Of a DNA stretch of 64,000 bases, positions 8,648 to 16,590 are shown one piece after another (position 1 is the first letter of the stretch; every line of letters begins with the position of its first letter). The stretch is from an uncultured Alphaproteobacteria bacterium (GTDB lineage: Bacteria; Pseudomonadota; Alphaproteobacteria; Micavibrionales; CSBR16-224). A program made the position numbers and the translations under genes. Location of the stretch: the NCBI GenBank assembly GCA_950054485.1, contig CATLPD010000002.1, positions 62,001-126,000 of the forward strand, given 5' to 3'. Below the pieces are notes generated by a model that saw only the letters and a list, made by a program, of their open reading frames with translations, was not told the DNA's origin and did no database searches.

Positions 8648-8666
8648 ACGCCATTATATAAACATC

Positions 8667-8698
8667 AAAAAGCCGCCCGGTTCTGGGCGGCTTTTTTT
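8667..8698. terminator. Bidirectional intrinsic terminator
   Basis: AGCCGCCC (8671-8678) and GGGCGGCT (8685-8692) form an 8-bp GC-rich stem with a 6-base loop, flanked by AAAA on the left and seven T on the right. It lies between two convergent genes and can serve both. Confidence 0.9.
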
Positions 8699-8709
8699 AT
8701 AAGCTCAAT

Positions 8710-8958
8710 TTAAGCAGACTTCGAAGCAAACAAATTTGTCTGACCGGGCAGTTCTTCAATTAAGCCCAGATCTTCGTTAACATCATTAATGCTGTTATAG
8801 CTTTCATGCTGTAAGGCGCGGAACACCTCAAGCGCGCTTTCCGATGCGTTACTGTCTTCGGCCGCGGCGACAAGCTCTGTCTTCGATGCGGGAAAGTCAA
8901 CATTATCGATTAAAGCCAACAGGTTTTTAGGGTGATCTTCGTTTTTAAAATCAGTCAT
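8710..8958 (-). CDS. Small DUF2795-like protein
   Basis: 82 residues. The pattern 'LIDNVDFPASKTELVAAAED' followed by 'ALEVFRALQHESYNSINDV' closely follows the DUF2795 profile (hydrophobic segment, FPAxKxEL, then a helix and YxSxxDV). Members are small, acidic, of unknown function and often found in actinobacteria and some proteobacteria. Ribosome site AAGGAG lies 9 bases before the ATG. It converges on the glycine-zipper stress protein and shares its terminator; the pairing hints at a stress context but does not prove it. Confidence 0.7.
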   Translation of the reverse strand: MTDFKNEDHPKNLLALIDNVDFPASKTELVAAAEDSNASESALEVFRALQHESYNSINDVNEDLGLIEELPGQTNLFASKSA

Positions 8959-9016
8959 ATTTTTCTCCTTTTATATCTCATACCTACTGAATAGAAAAGG
9001 AATGGTTCCGATAAGA

Positions 9017-9703
9017 TTATCGCGCTAATAATACGTAGGTGAAATAATGTCTGCTTGTGGATGTATCCTGATAGCAAAAAATTTTTTCACCCTCAAGATC
9101 TGTATCGTCGATGAAATTACCTGCCGTAAAACTATATGTGCCGGTAAAATCACCCCCTATAGCATCTTGTGATGGGGCGGGTATTGGTAGGCCAAGTGTG
9201 TCATTTAAGTGTTCGCATGCTTCTTGAGAAATATGAACTGCCATTAACAATTCTGAATTGGATGCGTCCGTTCCATAGGATCCATGCCCTAACACAGGAA
9301 ATGTCCCCCTAAATAGGTAATCTGTAAATGACGCGCTATCTTTGACAATTTCAGGAGGTGTTCGCCATGTTACTCCTCCACCAGAAATGTCAAAGACTTT
9401 ACAAATATCAGTTATGCAATTTGTGTTCTGAAACTTAGTTGCAGGGCTGTCATTTGCAGATTCAAAGCTGATTTCATTGTCTGCAACACCGTTTGTCATC
9501 ACCATTTGGTCAATAGCACTTTCAATGGCGCTTCCATAACGTATCATCTCGTGTAATGCCATATCCATTTCCCGTTTTGAAACGGAGGACGTATTCGAAT
9601 CGGACCCCGAACGCATAATGGCAAACGTCAAAAAAGCGAATAACCCTGTTGCGACAAGGATAAAGACCAGAACATTTCCTTTTTGGTGATCAAAAAACTT
9701 CAT
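9017..9703 (-). CDS. Pilin-like / pseudopilin-like exported protein
   Basis: About 228 residues. The N-terminus 'MKFFDHQKGNVLVFILVATG' places a short basic leader with a Gly directly before a hydrophobic helix, as in type IV prepilin-like proteins, although the residue at +5 of the mature protein is not the usual Glu (the sequence after Gly is NVLVF). The rest is a Ser/Asp/Gly-rich exported domain with several Cys that may form disulfides. No prepilin peptidase or pilus gene is nearby. It may instead be a simple anchored periplasmic protein. The start may also be 2 codons earlier. Confidence 0.5.
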   Translation of the reverse strand: MKFFDHQKGNVLVFILVATGLFAFLTFAIMRSGSDSNTSSVSKREMDMALHEMIRYGSAIESAIDQMVMTNGVADNEISFESANDSPATKFQNTNCITDICKVFDISGGGVTWRTPPEIVKDSASFTDYLFRGTFPVLGHGSYGTDASNSELLMAVHISQEACEHLNDTLGLPIPAPSQDAIGGDFTGTYSFTAGNFIDDTDLEGEKIFCYQDTSTSRHYFTYVLLAR

Positions 9704-9787
9704 ACACATAGCTTACTTCATAAATATGGCTTTTTTAAGGCACTTTTATTATTTGCGCTTGTTATCCGCAGACGATAGAATCTTTGC

Positions 9788-11452
9788 ATGACAGATCAAA
9801 AAACTTTAACAGGTGGGGAAATCCTCGCCAAGGCTTTGAAAGCGCATAATGTTGACACAATTTTTGGCGTGGCTGGTGAAAGCTACCTAGCTGCGTTAGA
9901 TGCTTTATACGACTTGCCCGATATCAAATTTGTGACAAACCGTCAGGAAGGCGGGGCGGCCTTCATGGCCGAGGCTTACGGTAAGCTGACGGGTAAAGCC
10001 GGAATTTGCTTCGTTACACGCGGTCCGGGTGCTACGAACGCAGCGATTGGCTTGCATACGGCGCGGCAAGATTCGACGCCGATGATTTTGTTTATTGGGC
10101 AGGTGGCACGCAACCAGTTGGGCCGAGAGGCATTTCAGGAAATAGACTATCGTCAAATGTTTAAACCGCCGATTGCAAAAGCGGTCTTTCGTGTAGAACG
10201 GGCTGATGACATGGCTGAAGTCGTTGCCGAAGCCTTTCGTTTAAGTCAATCAGGGCGCATGGGGCCTGTTGTCGTCTCACTGCCTGAGGACGTTTTGACG
10301 GAGCCTTCAGAACGCGTAGAGGTTGATGTTAAGGCGGTTAAGTTAAAAACTGATATTTCGCGCGAGATGCAGGATTTGAAAAAATTGCTGAATGAAGCAA
10401 AAAAACCTGTCTTTATCGTTGGGGGCAGCGGATGGTCCGATCGCAGTTGTGTTGAATTCCAGAGTTTTGCCGAGCAATATAAGCTTCCCGTGGCATGTAG
10501 CTTCAGAAGACAGGACTTATTTGATCATAACAGTTCCAGTTATATCGGGGAGTTGGGCACGGGGCCTAATCCAGAGCTTGTCGAGATGATCAGAGACGAG
10601 GCTGACCTGATTGTGGCGATAAACACGCGTTTATCCGAGATCACATCACAAGGCTATACGCTTTTAAATGTGCCGCAGCCGCGTCGAAAGCTTGTGCACG
10701 TCTATTCAAATGTTGATGAACACGGCCGTATATATTCTGCGGATGTTGGTATATTAAGTAAGCCTGACAATTTTGTAGAGCATCTAAAAAATCTGACAAA
10801 TATAGAAACCAATGATGAATGGTGCGGGGAATTACACGATATTTATCAAGGCTGGTCGGTCATATCCAAAGAGAAGGCCGAATATTCTGTTGATATGGAT
10901 ATAATCTTTAAATTCTTGCAAAAAAAGCTTCCCGAAAATGCCATTATCACCACGGACGCCGGAAACTTCAGTGGGTGGGCACAACGATATATAAAATATG
11001 GCCGTCCCGGTCGTTTGTTGGCCCCAACCAGTGGAGCGATGGGTTATGGCGTACCTTCAGCGGTGGCTGCATCCATTAATCAGCCTGATCGAACGGTTGT
11101 CGGCCTAGCCGGCGATGGCGGGTTTATGATGACGGCACAGGAATTATCAACGGCGGCTCAACAGGGTGCCAAACCTATCATTTTGCTGTTCAACAATGGC
11201 ATTTACGGCACGATCAGGATGCATCAGGCACGGGACTATCCCCATCGTCAAATTGCTACGGATCTTAAGAATCCCGATTTTGTGCAATTGGTTCAAAGCT
11301 ATGGTTTGAATGCCATCAGGGTAGATAAGACGGAAGACTTTGAAAAGGCGTGGGGTCAGGCATTGAAGTCAAATAAGATGACAGTGATTGAAATTCAAAA
11401 CAGCCCTGATCAGATCACAACCACGAAATCAATGAAAGACATAGAGGGCTGA
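9788..11452 (+). CDS. Thiamine diphosphate enzyme, acetolactate synthase-like
   Basis: 554 residues with the three-domain layout of the ALS/POX family: N-terminal Pyr domain with 'VTNRQEGGAAFMAEAYG', where the Glu activates ThDP; a central FAD/NAD-type domain ('PVFIVGGSGWSDRSC'); and the C-terminal PP domain with 'GDGGFMMTAQELSTAAQQ' ending at the NN of 'LFNNGIYG' that binds Mg-ThDP. No regulatory ilvN subunit follows, so it may be a catabolic or side-branch decarboxylase/lyase such as a glyoxylate carboligase or an oxo-acid decarboxylase rather than the biosynthetic ALS. Substrate not assignable. Its stop is 2 bases from the converging HAD gene. Confidence 0.87.
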   Translation: MTDQKTLTGGEILAKALKAHNVDTIFGVAGESYLAALDALYDLPDIKFVTNRQEGGAAFMAEAYGKLTGKAGICFVTRGPGATNAAIGLHTARQDSTPMILFIGQVARNQLGREAFQEIDYRQMFKPPIAKAVFRVERADDMAEVVAEAFRLSQSGRMGPVVVSLPEDVLTEPSERVEVDVKAVKLKTDISREMQDLKKLLNEAKKPVFIVGGSGWSDRSCVEFQSFAEQYKLPVACSFRRQDLFDHNSSSYIGELGTGPNPELVEMIRDEADLIVAINTRLSEITSQGYTLLNVPQPRRKLVHVYSNVDEHGRIYSADVGILSKPDNFVEHLKNLTNIETNDEWCGELHDIYQGWSVISKEKAEYSVDMDIIFKFLQKKLPENAIITTDAGNFSGWAQRYIKYGRPGRLLAPTSGAMGYGVPSAVAASINQPDRTVVGLAGDGGFMMTAQELSTAAQQGAKPIILLFNNGIYGTIRMHQARDYPHRQIATDLKNPDFVQLVQSYGLNAIRVDKTEDFEKAWGQALKSNKMTVIEIQNSPDQITTTKSMKDIEG

Positions 11453-11454
11453 GC

Positions 11455-12375
11455 CTATTTTCGTCCGAAAGGCGAGGCCTTGAATCTTTTATGCTGGCGG
11501 GGCGCGCCTGTATATGCCACAAAGTCGTAATGTTTTGGCAAATCTGCAATAGAATCCAGGATGACGTCAGGTGGCATCGGATTGTCTTCGTGAAACTTCT
11601 TTTCTTTTTCGAACATGTCTTCTGTCCAAAAACTGATTTGGCGCAGTAGTCCGTATTTTGCAGGGTCCATATAGACGCCATAGCTGGCATGTGCGGCATT
11701 CAGGCCGATTTTTTTGGCCATGGCCATATCTTTCATCAAATGATCACCCACGTATAAGACCTTATTTTCATTGATATTCAGGTCATGCAAGATGGCTTTG
11801 ATAGATGCAGGATTCGGCTTTAGGATACCGCGCGGGGTAAAACGCATTTCGGTCTTTTCGAAACGATAGGCAGACGCGGGATACATGCGTACCACATCCA
11901 TGTCTTTGTCTTCAGGGATTTCATGGTCAGGCATCGAATAAACAACATCCAAAACACCATCCAGTCCCAGTTTTTTCAAACGGGACATGGCGTGAAAGCC
12001 TGGGGATTCGGTATAGGCAATAATACGTGTGCCGGACTTTTTAATCTCTGTCAGTGTTTCAAGCACGCCATCATATAATTTCAGGTGCTTTTTGCGTTCA
12101 GAACGAAACGCATGAATGGCATCGTCATATATCTCTTTTATATTCTCGCCGGGGTGCAGGGCTTTTAATGACGGTAGTTCTTGAATGGCGAAGACATATT
12201 CTGATGTACCTTCGCGTTGGTGGATTGCACGAAATTCTTTGATAATCTGGTCTTTTTCGATCCCGCTTTTCTCTACGATACGGTCAATCATCGCCGTCAT
12301 CGCGGGGTTATAGAAATCAGTGAAATCATAAAGTGTATTGTCTACATCAAAAATGACAGCGGATATTTTTTTCAT
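11455..12375 (-). CDS. HAD-superfamily hydrolase
   Basis: 306 residues. Motif I 'VIFDVDNTLYDF' gives nucleophile Asp and acid/base Asp at the N-terminus; motif II is 'IIAYTES'; motif III Lys lies in 'RGILKPNPASIKAIL'; motif IV is 'VLYVGDHLMKDMAMAKKIG'. A helical cap is inserted between motifs I and II. Such enzymes are mostly phosphatases of small metabolites. It is 12 bases downstream of the deoxynucleoside kinase gene on the same strand, so a nucleotide-related phosphatase role is possible, but this is inference only. Confidence 0.88.
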   Translation of the reverse strand: MKKISAVIFDVDNTLYDFTDFYNPAMTAMIDRIVEKSGIEKDQIIKEFRAIHQREGTSEYVFAIQELPSLKALHPGENIKEIYDDAIHAFRSERKKHLKLYDGVLETLTEIKKSGTRIIAYTESPGFHAMSRLKKLGLDGVLDVVYSMPDHEIPEDKDMDVVRMYPASAYRFEKTEMRFTPRGILKPNPASIKAILHDLNINENKVLYVGDHLMKDMAMAKKIGLNAAHASYGVYMDPAKYGLLRQISFWTEDMFEKEKKFHEDNPMPPDVILDSIADLPKHYDFVAYTGAPRQHKRFKASPFGRK

Positions 12376-12387
12376 TCTTTTATCTTT

Positions 12388-13068
12388 CTAGGCGACTACA
12401 GCCAGTTTGGGGCGCGTCTCTACCTGATCACCCGTTTCATTATTCGAAGACGAGATATTCAAGGCTGTGTGGACTGACTGGGCGATATATTCTGTTGAGC
12501 GGAATTCATTCCAGTCGATACGTATAACCGGGATGTTGAATTTTTTGGCGATTTCAGGCAGGTGCGTCTGATAGCAATTATGCAGATATTCTATATAAGA
12601 CTGAGGGATGTCATTTTCGACATTGCGTCCACGGCTGCGAATCCGTTTCATGCAGGCGGCGGGTGTTGCCTCCAGATAAACGACGGCATCAAGCGGAAAA
12701 TGCAAGCCGTATTCAATGCTTTCATAGATAAGGTTTAAATAGGTGCCACCGGGACGCTCGTGATTTAACAGATTGGCATAGGCAAAGACCAGATCACCGA
12801 TAAAGGATCTTTCGGCCACATAATGTTTGGTTTTATCAAGGCTCAGAGTTTCGCGCAGGCGGTCTTTTATAATCCAGTGATGCAGATCAATACGCTTGTT
12901 GGCATCAAGATAGAATTCTTTCAACAGTCTTTGGAATTCCGGATGATTAATAGGCTCGGGCAGGGGAACCCATTCGCCGCCTTTAAGGTGTTTGGGAAGG
13001 CTATTCAACAAAGTCGACTTGCCAACGCCTATATTTCCTTCAAGTGCAATGCGCAGCGGCTTTGTCAT
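12388..13068 (-). CDS. Deoxynucleoside kinase family protein
   Basis: 226 residues from the preferred ATG, with GGGGGA upstream (the track start is 8 codons earlier). P-loop 'LEGNIGVGKSTLLNS' at the very N-terminus, the 'AERSFIGD' motif (E/DRS, catalytic and phosphate-contacting Arg) and an Arg-rich lid 'KRIRSRGRNVENDI' mark the dNK/dGK/dCK family, which phosphorylates deoxynucleosides for salvage. The C-terminal 25 residues are low complexity. It is co-directional with the HAD hydrolase. With deoC and the ALDH 3.5 kb away it suggests the cell takes up deoxynucleosides. Confidence 0.88.
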   Translation of the reverse strand: MTKPLRIALEGNIGVGKSTLLNSLPKHLKGGEWVPLPEPINHPEFQRLLKEFYLDANKRIDLHHWIIKDRLRETLSLDKTKHYVAERSFIGDLVFAYANLLNHERPGGTYLNLIYESIEYGLHFPLDAVVYLEATPAACMKRIRSRGRNVENDIPQSYIEYLHNCYQTHLPEIAKKFNIPVIRIDWNEFRSTEYIAQSVHTALNISSSNNETGDQVETRPKLAVVA

Positions 13069-13166
13069 GATACGGCATCCCCCAGATGTCAATAATTGTG
13101 AATATGTACAATATATATAAGTCAGGTGGAAAAATCAAAAAAAAATTAGTTTTCATAATTTTTTAG

Positions 13167-13196
13167 TTGACATTAACATAACGTTAATGATATACA
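13167..13196 (+). promoter_or_regulatory. Strong promoter with embedded palindrome, two-gene charged-protein locus
   Basis: TTGACA (13167-13172) and TATACA (13191-13196), 18-base spacer. CATTAAC (13171-13177) and GTTAATG (13183-13189) are a perfect inverted repeat with 5-base spacer lying almost exactly between the two boxes, where a repressor would block polymerase. The surrounding DNA is very AT-rich. This is the clearest regulated promoter of the window. Confidence 0.65.
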
Positions 13197-13228
13197 TAAT
13201 GCAATAGCCAAAATGAGTTTGGAATCAC

Positions 13229-13256
13229 ATCTGCATACGGAGGTTGTTTTGCAGAT
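13229..13256 (+). promoter_or_regulatory. Leader hairpin with ribosome-site-like loop
   Basis: ATCTGCA (13229-13235) pairs perfectly with TGCAGAT (13250-13256). The 14-base loop contains CGGAGG, a strong Shine-Dalgarno-like string. Directly after the hairpin, ATG at 13257 opens an 18-codon reading frame. The true gene uses a second site, AAGGAG, before ATG 13294. Confidence 0.5.
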
Positions 13257-13313
13257 ATGACAAAGCAAATGACAATAAGAAGGAGTTTCAGTCATGGCAA
13301 GATTTGGTCGTAA
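13257..13313 (+). CDS. Possible 18-codon leader ORF
   Basis: ATG at 13257 (and an in-frame ATG at 13269) opens a frame encoding MTKQMTIRRSFSHGKIWS, stopping with TAA at 13313 inside the start of the 606-residue gene, in a different frame. A Shine-Dalgarno-like CGGAGG sits in the loop of the hairpin just upstream, which stem pairing would bring nearer. The second ATG has no good site of its own. Overlap with the main start would allow translational coupling. Speculative: no conservation can be tested here. Confidence 0.25.
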   Translation: MTKQMTIRRSFSHGKIWS

Positions 13314-15114
13314 CAAAAACAAAGCGAAAACAGTACAGGTAATTGACGAAAAGAAGTATGACTACCGTCAGATTTGGTCAGACCTACATTCTATGGATGA
13401 CAAAGCGGGTTGGAAACTTTCAGATATTCCAGCTGACTTCCAAGCAGATTACGAAAACGAAGACAAACCGGTCCTGATGTATTTCTATGACCTTGCTTTG
13501 GAAAAGCAAACACAAGAAATTGCAGGAAATGATGCCGAGGTTGAAAATATTCAAAACCTAATGAATGAGGTTGCTGAAAAAAGCCAGCTTACAAATCTGG
13601 AAGTTGAAGAGGCTGAATTCTATGTTCGCCGTGTATCATTGTATGACGCTATTAACAAAGAATTGATTGACCTGATCGTTGGTGTTGAAGCCGATCCGGA
13701 AGCAGGTATAGATGGTGTTAAAGGGCTTCTTGAAGGTGCGCATCGTGACGATGCCGGTCTGCCGATTGCGATCAATGATAAAATCAGCGAAGTTGGTAAG
13801 CAGATTTCTGTTGATACCAAAACTTTTAAAGAAGAATACAAGAACATTACAATTATCTTTGACCGTACAACAGGTGAAGTAAAAGAAACACGTGCCAAAA
13901 CCGATCAGGCGTATAAAGAAGCGCAAAATGAAATCGGCATGATTTCAAAAATGATCGAGCAAGGCTCTGACCTTGCAGCTGGCCTTGCCGATGCAGCGAA
14001 GAAAGGTGGCGGATGGTTGTCCGGCAAGCTTTTCGGTCGTAAGAATGTATCATCCGAGCAAAGCCGCTTTGAAGCACACTTTAAAGAATTGGCTGCAAAA
14101 GGCCAGGTTCTGCGTCAATTGCAAAAGCGTTTCGGCGAGATGTCACATGAACTGACATACTTGTACGAGCAAGGTTACAAGCCGGTATTGGAAAACGCCT
14201 TTAAACTGGGACGTAAGTTTGATGAAAACATCCTGCGCTATGACCAGTATATTGGTGCACTAGAAGAGCTGGAGCGTCGCTTTGAAGATTCTGAAGAAGA
14301 TGGCGGCTTCATCGCTGTTGCGCAAAAGAACAGTGAAAACGGTGATGTTTATAAGGCTGTTGTTACACATGTTATGTCTGCGCACGAACAAGTGAAAACA
14401 CGTCTTGCTTGGCTAACAAAAATGAAAGCCGAGGCCGAGCTGAACATGAAAATTGCCAGTAACTATGTTGATGAAGTTGAGAAAGATATTCAGGAAACAA
14501 AATATCAGATCGAACAACTTCCAAGCATGGATCTGCGCCTTGATGGTATTATCATGCAGATGGACCAGATGAAGAACAAGAAAGTCCTGGCGGACAGCCT
14601 TGATTATGATGAAATTCTGGGTCAGTTAAGTGTTGATATTCTTGAGCTTGGTGAAAACGTGAACCAAGAAGTTGCGAATGCCAAGAAAGATCAGCACGAG
14701 CATGTCAGAAGACAACTGGAAAAAGCCGACGAGATCGCGGATCGTAAAGAGCAGCGCCGTCTGGAAGAAATCCAGAACAATGAAGAAGGCCGTAGAATGC
14801 TTGAAGAAGCGTCAGCCACATCCGCTGCCCGTGCAGAGGAGCGTGCCAAGAAACGTGCACTTGAGGGCGACAGCTATGTCAAAAAAGGTGGCTCTGCTTT
14901 GGATACATCCAAAAAAGGCGCCAAAAAGACACCTTCAAACGATGATGGTTCTCTGAACAGCAAGTTTGCTAAGTCAGCAAATGATGACAAGCCGGAAGCG
15001 AAAGAAGAGATTACGTCTGAGGATAAGGCACAGGAGCGCAAAGAAGCTCTGGAAAAGGCCCCTGAGTCAAAGTTTGCAGCCAAGAAACCAGCAAACAAGA
15101 AGCCAGGCAAATAA
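13294..15114 (+). CDS. Unrecognised charged coiled-coil protein (606 aa)
   Basis: No family recognised. It is soluble, with no signal peptide or membrane segment, and starts with a basic patch 'MARFGRNKNKAKT'. Residues about 60-130 and 260-520 are long Glu/Lys/Gln-rich helices with coiled-coil character ('ELERRFEDSEEDGG', 'VRRQLEKADEIADRKEQRR'). A Gly-rich break 'KKGGGWLSGKLFGRKN' near 240 divides two helical parts. The last 100 residues are low-complexity Lys/Ala/Ser/Glu. This layout suggests a cytoplasmic structural or scaffold protein. AAGGAG 10 bases before the ATG and the strong upstream promoter suggest high expression. The following 443-residue gene appears to be its partner. Confidence 0.75.
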   Translation: MARFGRNKNKAKTVQVIDEKKYDYRQIWSDLHSMDDKAGWKLSDIPADFQADYENEDKPVLMYFYDLALEKQTQEIAGNDAEVENIQNLMNEVAEKSQLTNLEVEEAEFYVRRVSLYDAINKELIDLIVGVEADPEAGIDGVKGLLEGAHRDDAGLPIAINDKISEVGKQISVDTKTFKEEYKNITIIFDRTTGEVKETRAKTDQAYKEAQNEIGMISKMIEQGSDLAAGLADAAKKGGGWLSGKLFGRKNVSSEQSRFEAHFKELAAKGQVLRQLQKRFGEMSHELTYLYEQGYKPVLENAFKLGRKFDENILRYDQYIGALEELERRFEDSEEDGGFIAVAQKNSENGDVYKAVVTHVMSAHEQVKTRLAWLTKMKAEAELNMKIASNYVDEVEKDIQETKYQIEQLPSMDLRLDGIIMQMDQMKNKKVLADSLDYDEILGQLSVDILELGENVNQEVANAKKDQHEHVRRQLEKADEIADRKEQRRLEEIQNNEEGRRMLEEASATSAARAEERAKKRALEGDSYVKKGGSALDTSKKGAKKTPSNDDGSLNSKFAKSANDDKPEAKEEITSEDKAQERKEALEKAPESKFAAKKPANKKPGK

Positions 15115-15121
15115 ATTGAAC

Positions 15122-15176
15122 AGAGCCGGTTCGGACATACCGGCCGGCTCTTTCAAATTTTACGGAGTTTACGGAG
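15122..15176 (+). promoter_or_regulatory. Intercistronic hairpin and duplicated ribosome-site sequence
   Basis: AGAGCCGG (15122-15129) pairs with CCGGCTCT (15144-15151), a strong 8-bp stem, followed by T-rich but interrupted sequence TTTCAAATTTT, so at best a partial terminator. Then TTTACGGAG occurs twice in exact tandem (15159-15167 and 15168-15176), placing the second copy as the ribosome site of the next gene. It could tune the ratio of the two proteins. Confidence 0.55.
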
Positions 15177-15182
15177 GGTAAT

Positions 15183-16514
15183 ATGGGATTTTTTTCAAAA
15201 GATAAAGAGCAAACACCAGAGGAAGAAAAGCAAGAAGCATATCAATCATATGTTGAAACTTTTAAACCTGCTTACAACCAGCCAGCAAAAACAAATTGGG
15301 CCCATATTGATGTAAAAGAAGGTTCGGACGAATTCACCTTTCGCAAATTGGAGCCTGCATCAGTTGCTGGAAAATGGCATGTCTATGAAATCAAAATCTA
15401 TGACACCACTAAGGTTCTGAAAAAAGAATTTGAAACCTTTGCCGGTAAAGATACTAGCGACAAGATTAAGACTTCTGAAAAGAACATCGTTGTTCAGATC
15501 GGAACAATGTCTGTAAAACGCAATGGCGAAGATACGAACGAGCTGACATATCTGGAGGGCATGAATCTTCTGGCCGAGCTAGAGCGCCGTGCAGTCAGCG
15601 AGGCGGCCGGATATTCTTTGGCAGATCTGGAAACCATACAAAAGACATTAAACCTTGCTGATACGAAACTGGTAGAACAGGGCCTGCAAACAGACGAGCT
15701 TGATAACCTTGAGCATTTCTACGAGGTCTGTAAGCGTGAAGGAATCGGCTTTACAATCGAAAACGAAGCTTACCCAATCATGAAGTTGGGCGAAGGCGTA
15801 ACATCCCTTAAGTATACAGGCCGTATTCTTTTGGATGAATTGGCCCGCGTCAAACAAGCATCAAAAGATGCCAAAAAAGGCCCACTGGAAGGGATTGACC
15901 CGAAACTGTCAGATGCTTTCTTTGCTGTACAGCCTAAAAACAAGATTGCCTGCCGTATGCTGGGACTGACAGCGATTGACGAGCGTGACAAGTTCATGAA
16001 GGCTAAGTGCGATGCGATTACGGCCTACAAGGCACTGTATGAGAAGCCTGCAAACTTTGACCTATATGACAGCTTGGACAACCTGATTTCAGAATGCGAA
16101 TACATGTGTGACAATGCGCATAAACAAACACAAAGCTTTGTCGAAGATGACAAGCAGCTTTTGAACCGTATGCGTGTGTCAGCGATCCTGTTGCACTCTC
16201 GCGGTCTTGAAAATGAGATGGTTAAGGCAGTAAAAGAAGGTTCGGGGCGACTGTCTTACAATGAAGACCGTATTAATAGCCTGGAGCGTGCAAAAAACAA
16301 TGTTCTGTACAAAATGGGCTACAACGAAAGCGATATTCAGCAGAATGGAATTAATATTCAGGATGTTACTATCAGCATCGAATATCTGGAAACCGATATC
16401 GAAAGCTATAACAAATTCAAAGAACGCGTATTGGACGCTTTGGATGAAAACCCGACACTGGTTGCTTCGCAATCAAAGGTCATGGGTAGCAAAGCGCTAC
16501 AAAACAAAAGATAA
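15183..16514 (+). CDS. Unrecognised cytoplasmic partner protein (443 aa)
   Basis: No family recognised. Like its neighbour it begins with a short Gly/Phe/Lys-rich piece ('MGFFSKDKEQTPEEEKQEA'), lacks a signal peptide or membrane segment, and is acidic and mostly helical. Residues about 35-110 look more mixed alpha/beta ('WHVYEIKIYDTTKVLKKEF', 'IVVQIGTMSVKRNG'), so there may be a small N-terminal beta domain, with helices after 120 ('ELERRAVSEAAGYSLADLE'). Ribosome site GGAGGG precedes the ATG. A strong bidirectional terminator follows, so the operon is just these two genes. Function unknown. Confidence 0.75.
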   Translation: MGFFSKDKEQTPEEEKQEAYQSYVETFKPAYNQPAKTNWAHIDVKEGSDEFTFRKLEPASVAGKWHVYEIKIYDTTKVLKKEFETFAGKDTSDKIKTSEKNIVVQIGTMSVKRNGEDTNELTYLEGMNLLAELERRAVSEAAGYSLADLETIQKTLNLADTKLVEQGLQTDELDNLEHFYEVCKREGIGFTIENEAYPIMKLGEGVTSLKYTGRILLDELARVKQASKDAKKGPLEGIDPKLSDAFFAVQPKNKIACRMLGLTAIDERDKFMKAKCDAITAYKALYEKPANFDLYDSLDNLISECEYMCDNAHKQTQSFVEDDKQLLNRMRVSAILLHSRGLENEMVKAVKEGSGRLSYNEDRINSLERAKNNVLYKMGYNESDIQQNGINIQDVTISIEYLETDIESYNKFKERVLDALDENPTLVASQSKVMGSKALQNKR

Positions 16515-16550
16515 CCACATAGGTTAATGTTTTTAACCTCCGTAGTAGAA

Positions 16551-16590
16551 AAGCGGGCTTTTATCAAAAGATAAAGGCCCGTTTCTTTTT
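16551..16590. terminator. Bidirectional intrinsic terminator
   Basis: CGGGCTTTTATC (16554-16565) pairs with GATAAAGGCCCG (16570-16581), 12 bp with one G-U, 4-base loop, followed by TTTCTTTTT on the plus side and by CTTTTCT on the minus side. It ends the two-gene charged-protein operon and the converging aldehyde dehydrogenase. Confidence 0.9.

Noticed and set aside
9788-11452. Biosynthetic acetolactate synthase ilvB
   Set aside because: No ilvN small-subunit gene follows and the neighbourhood is not ilv; kept as a general ThDP enzyme.
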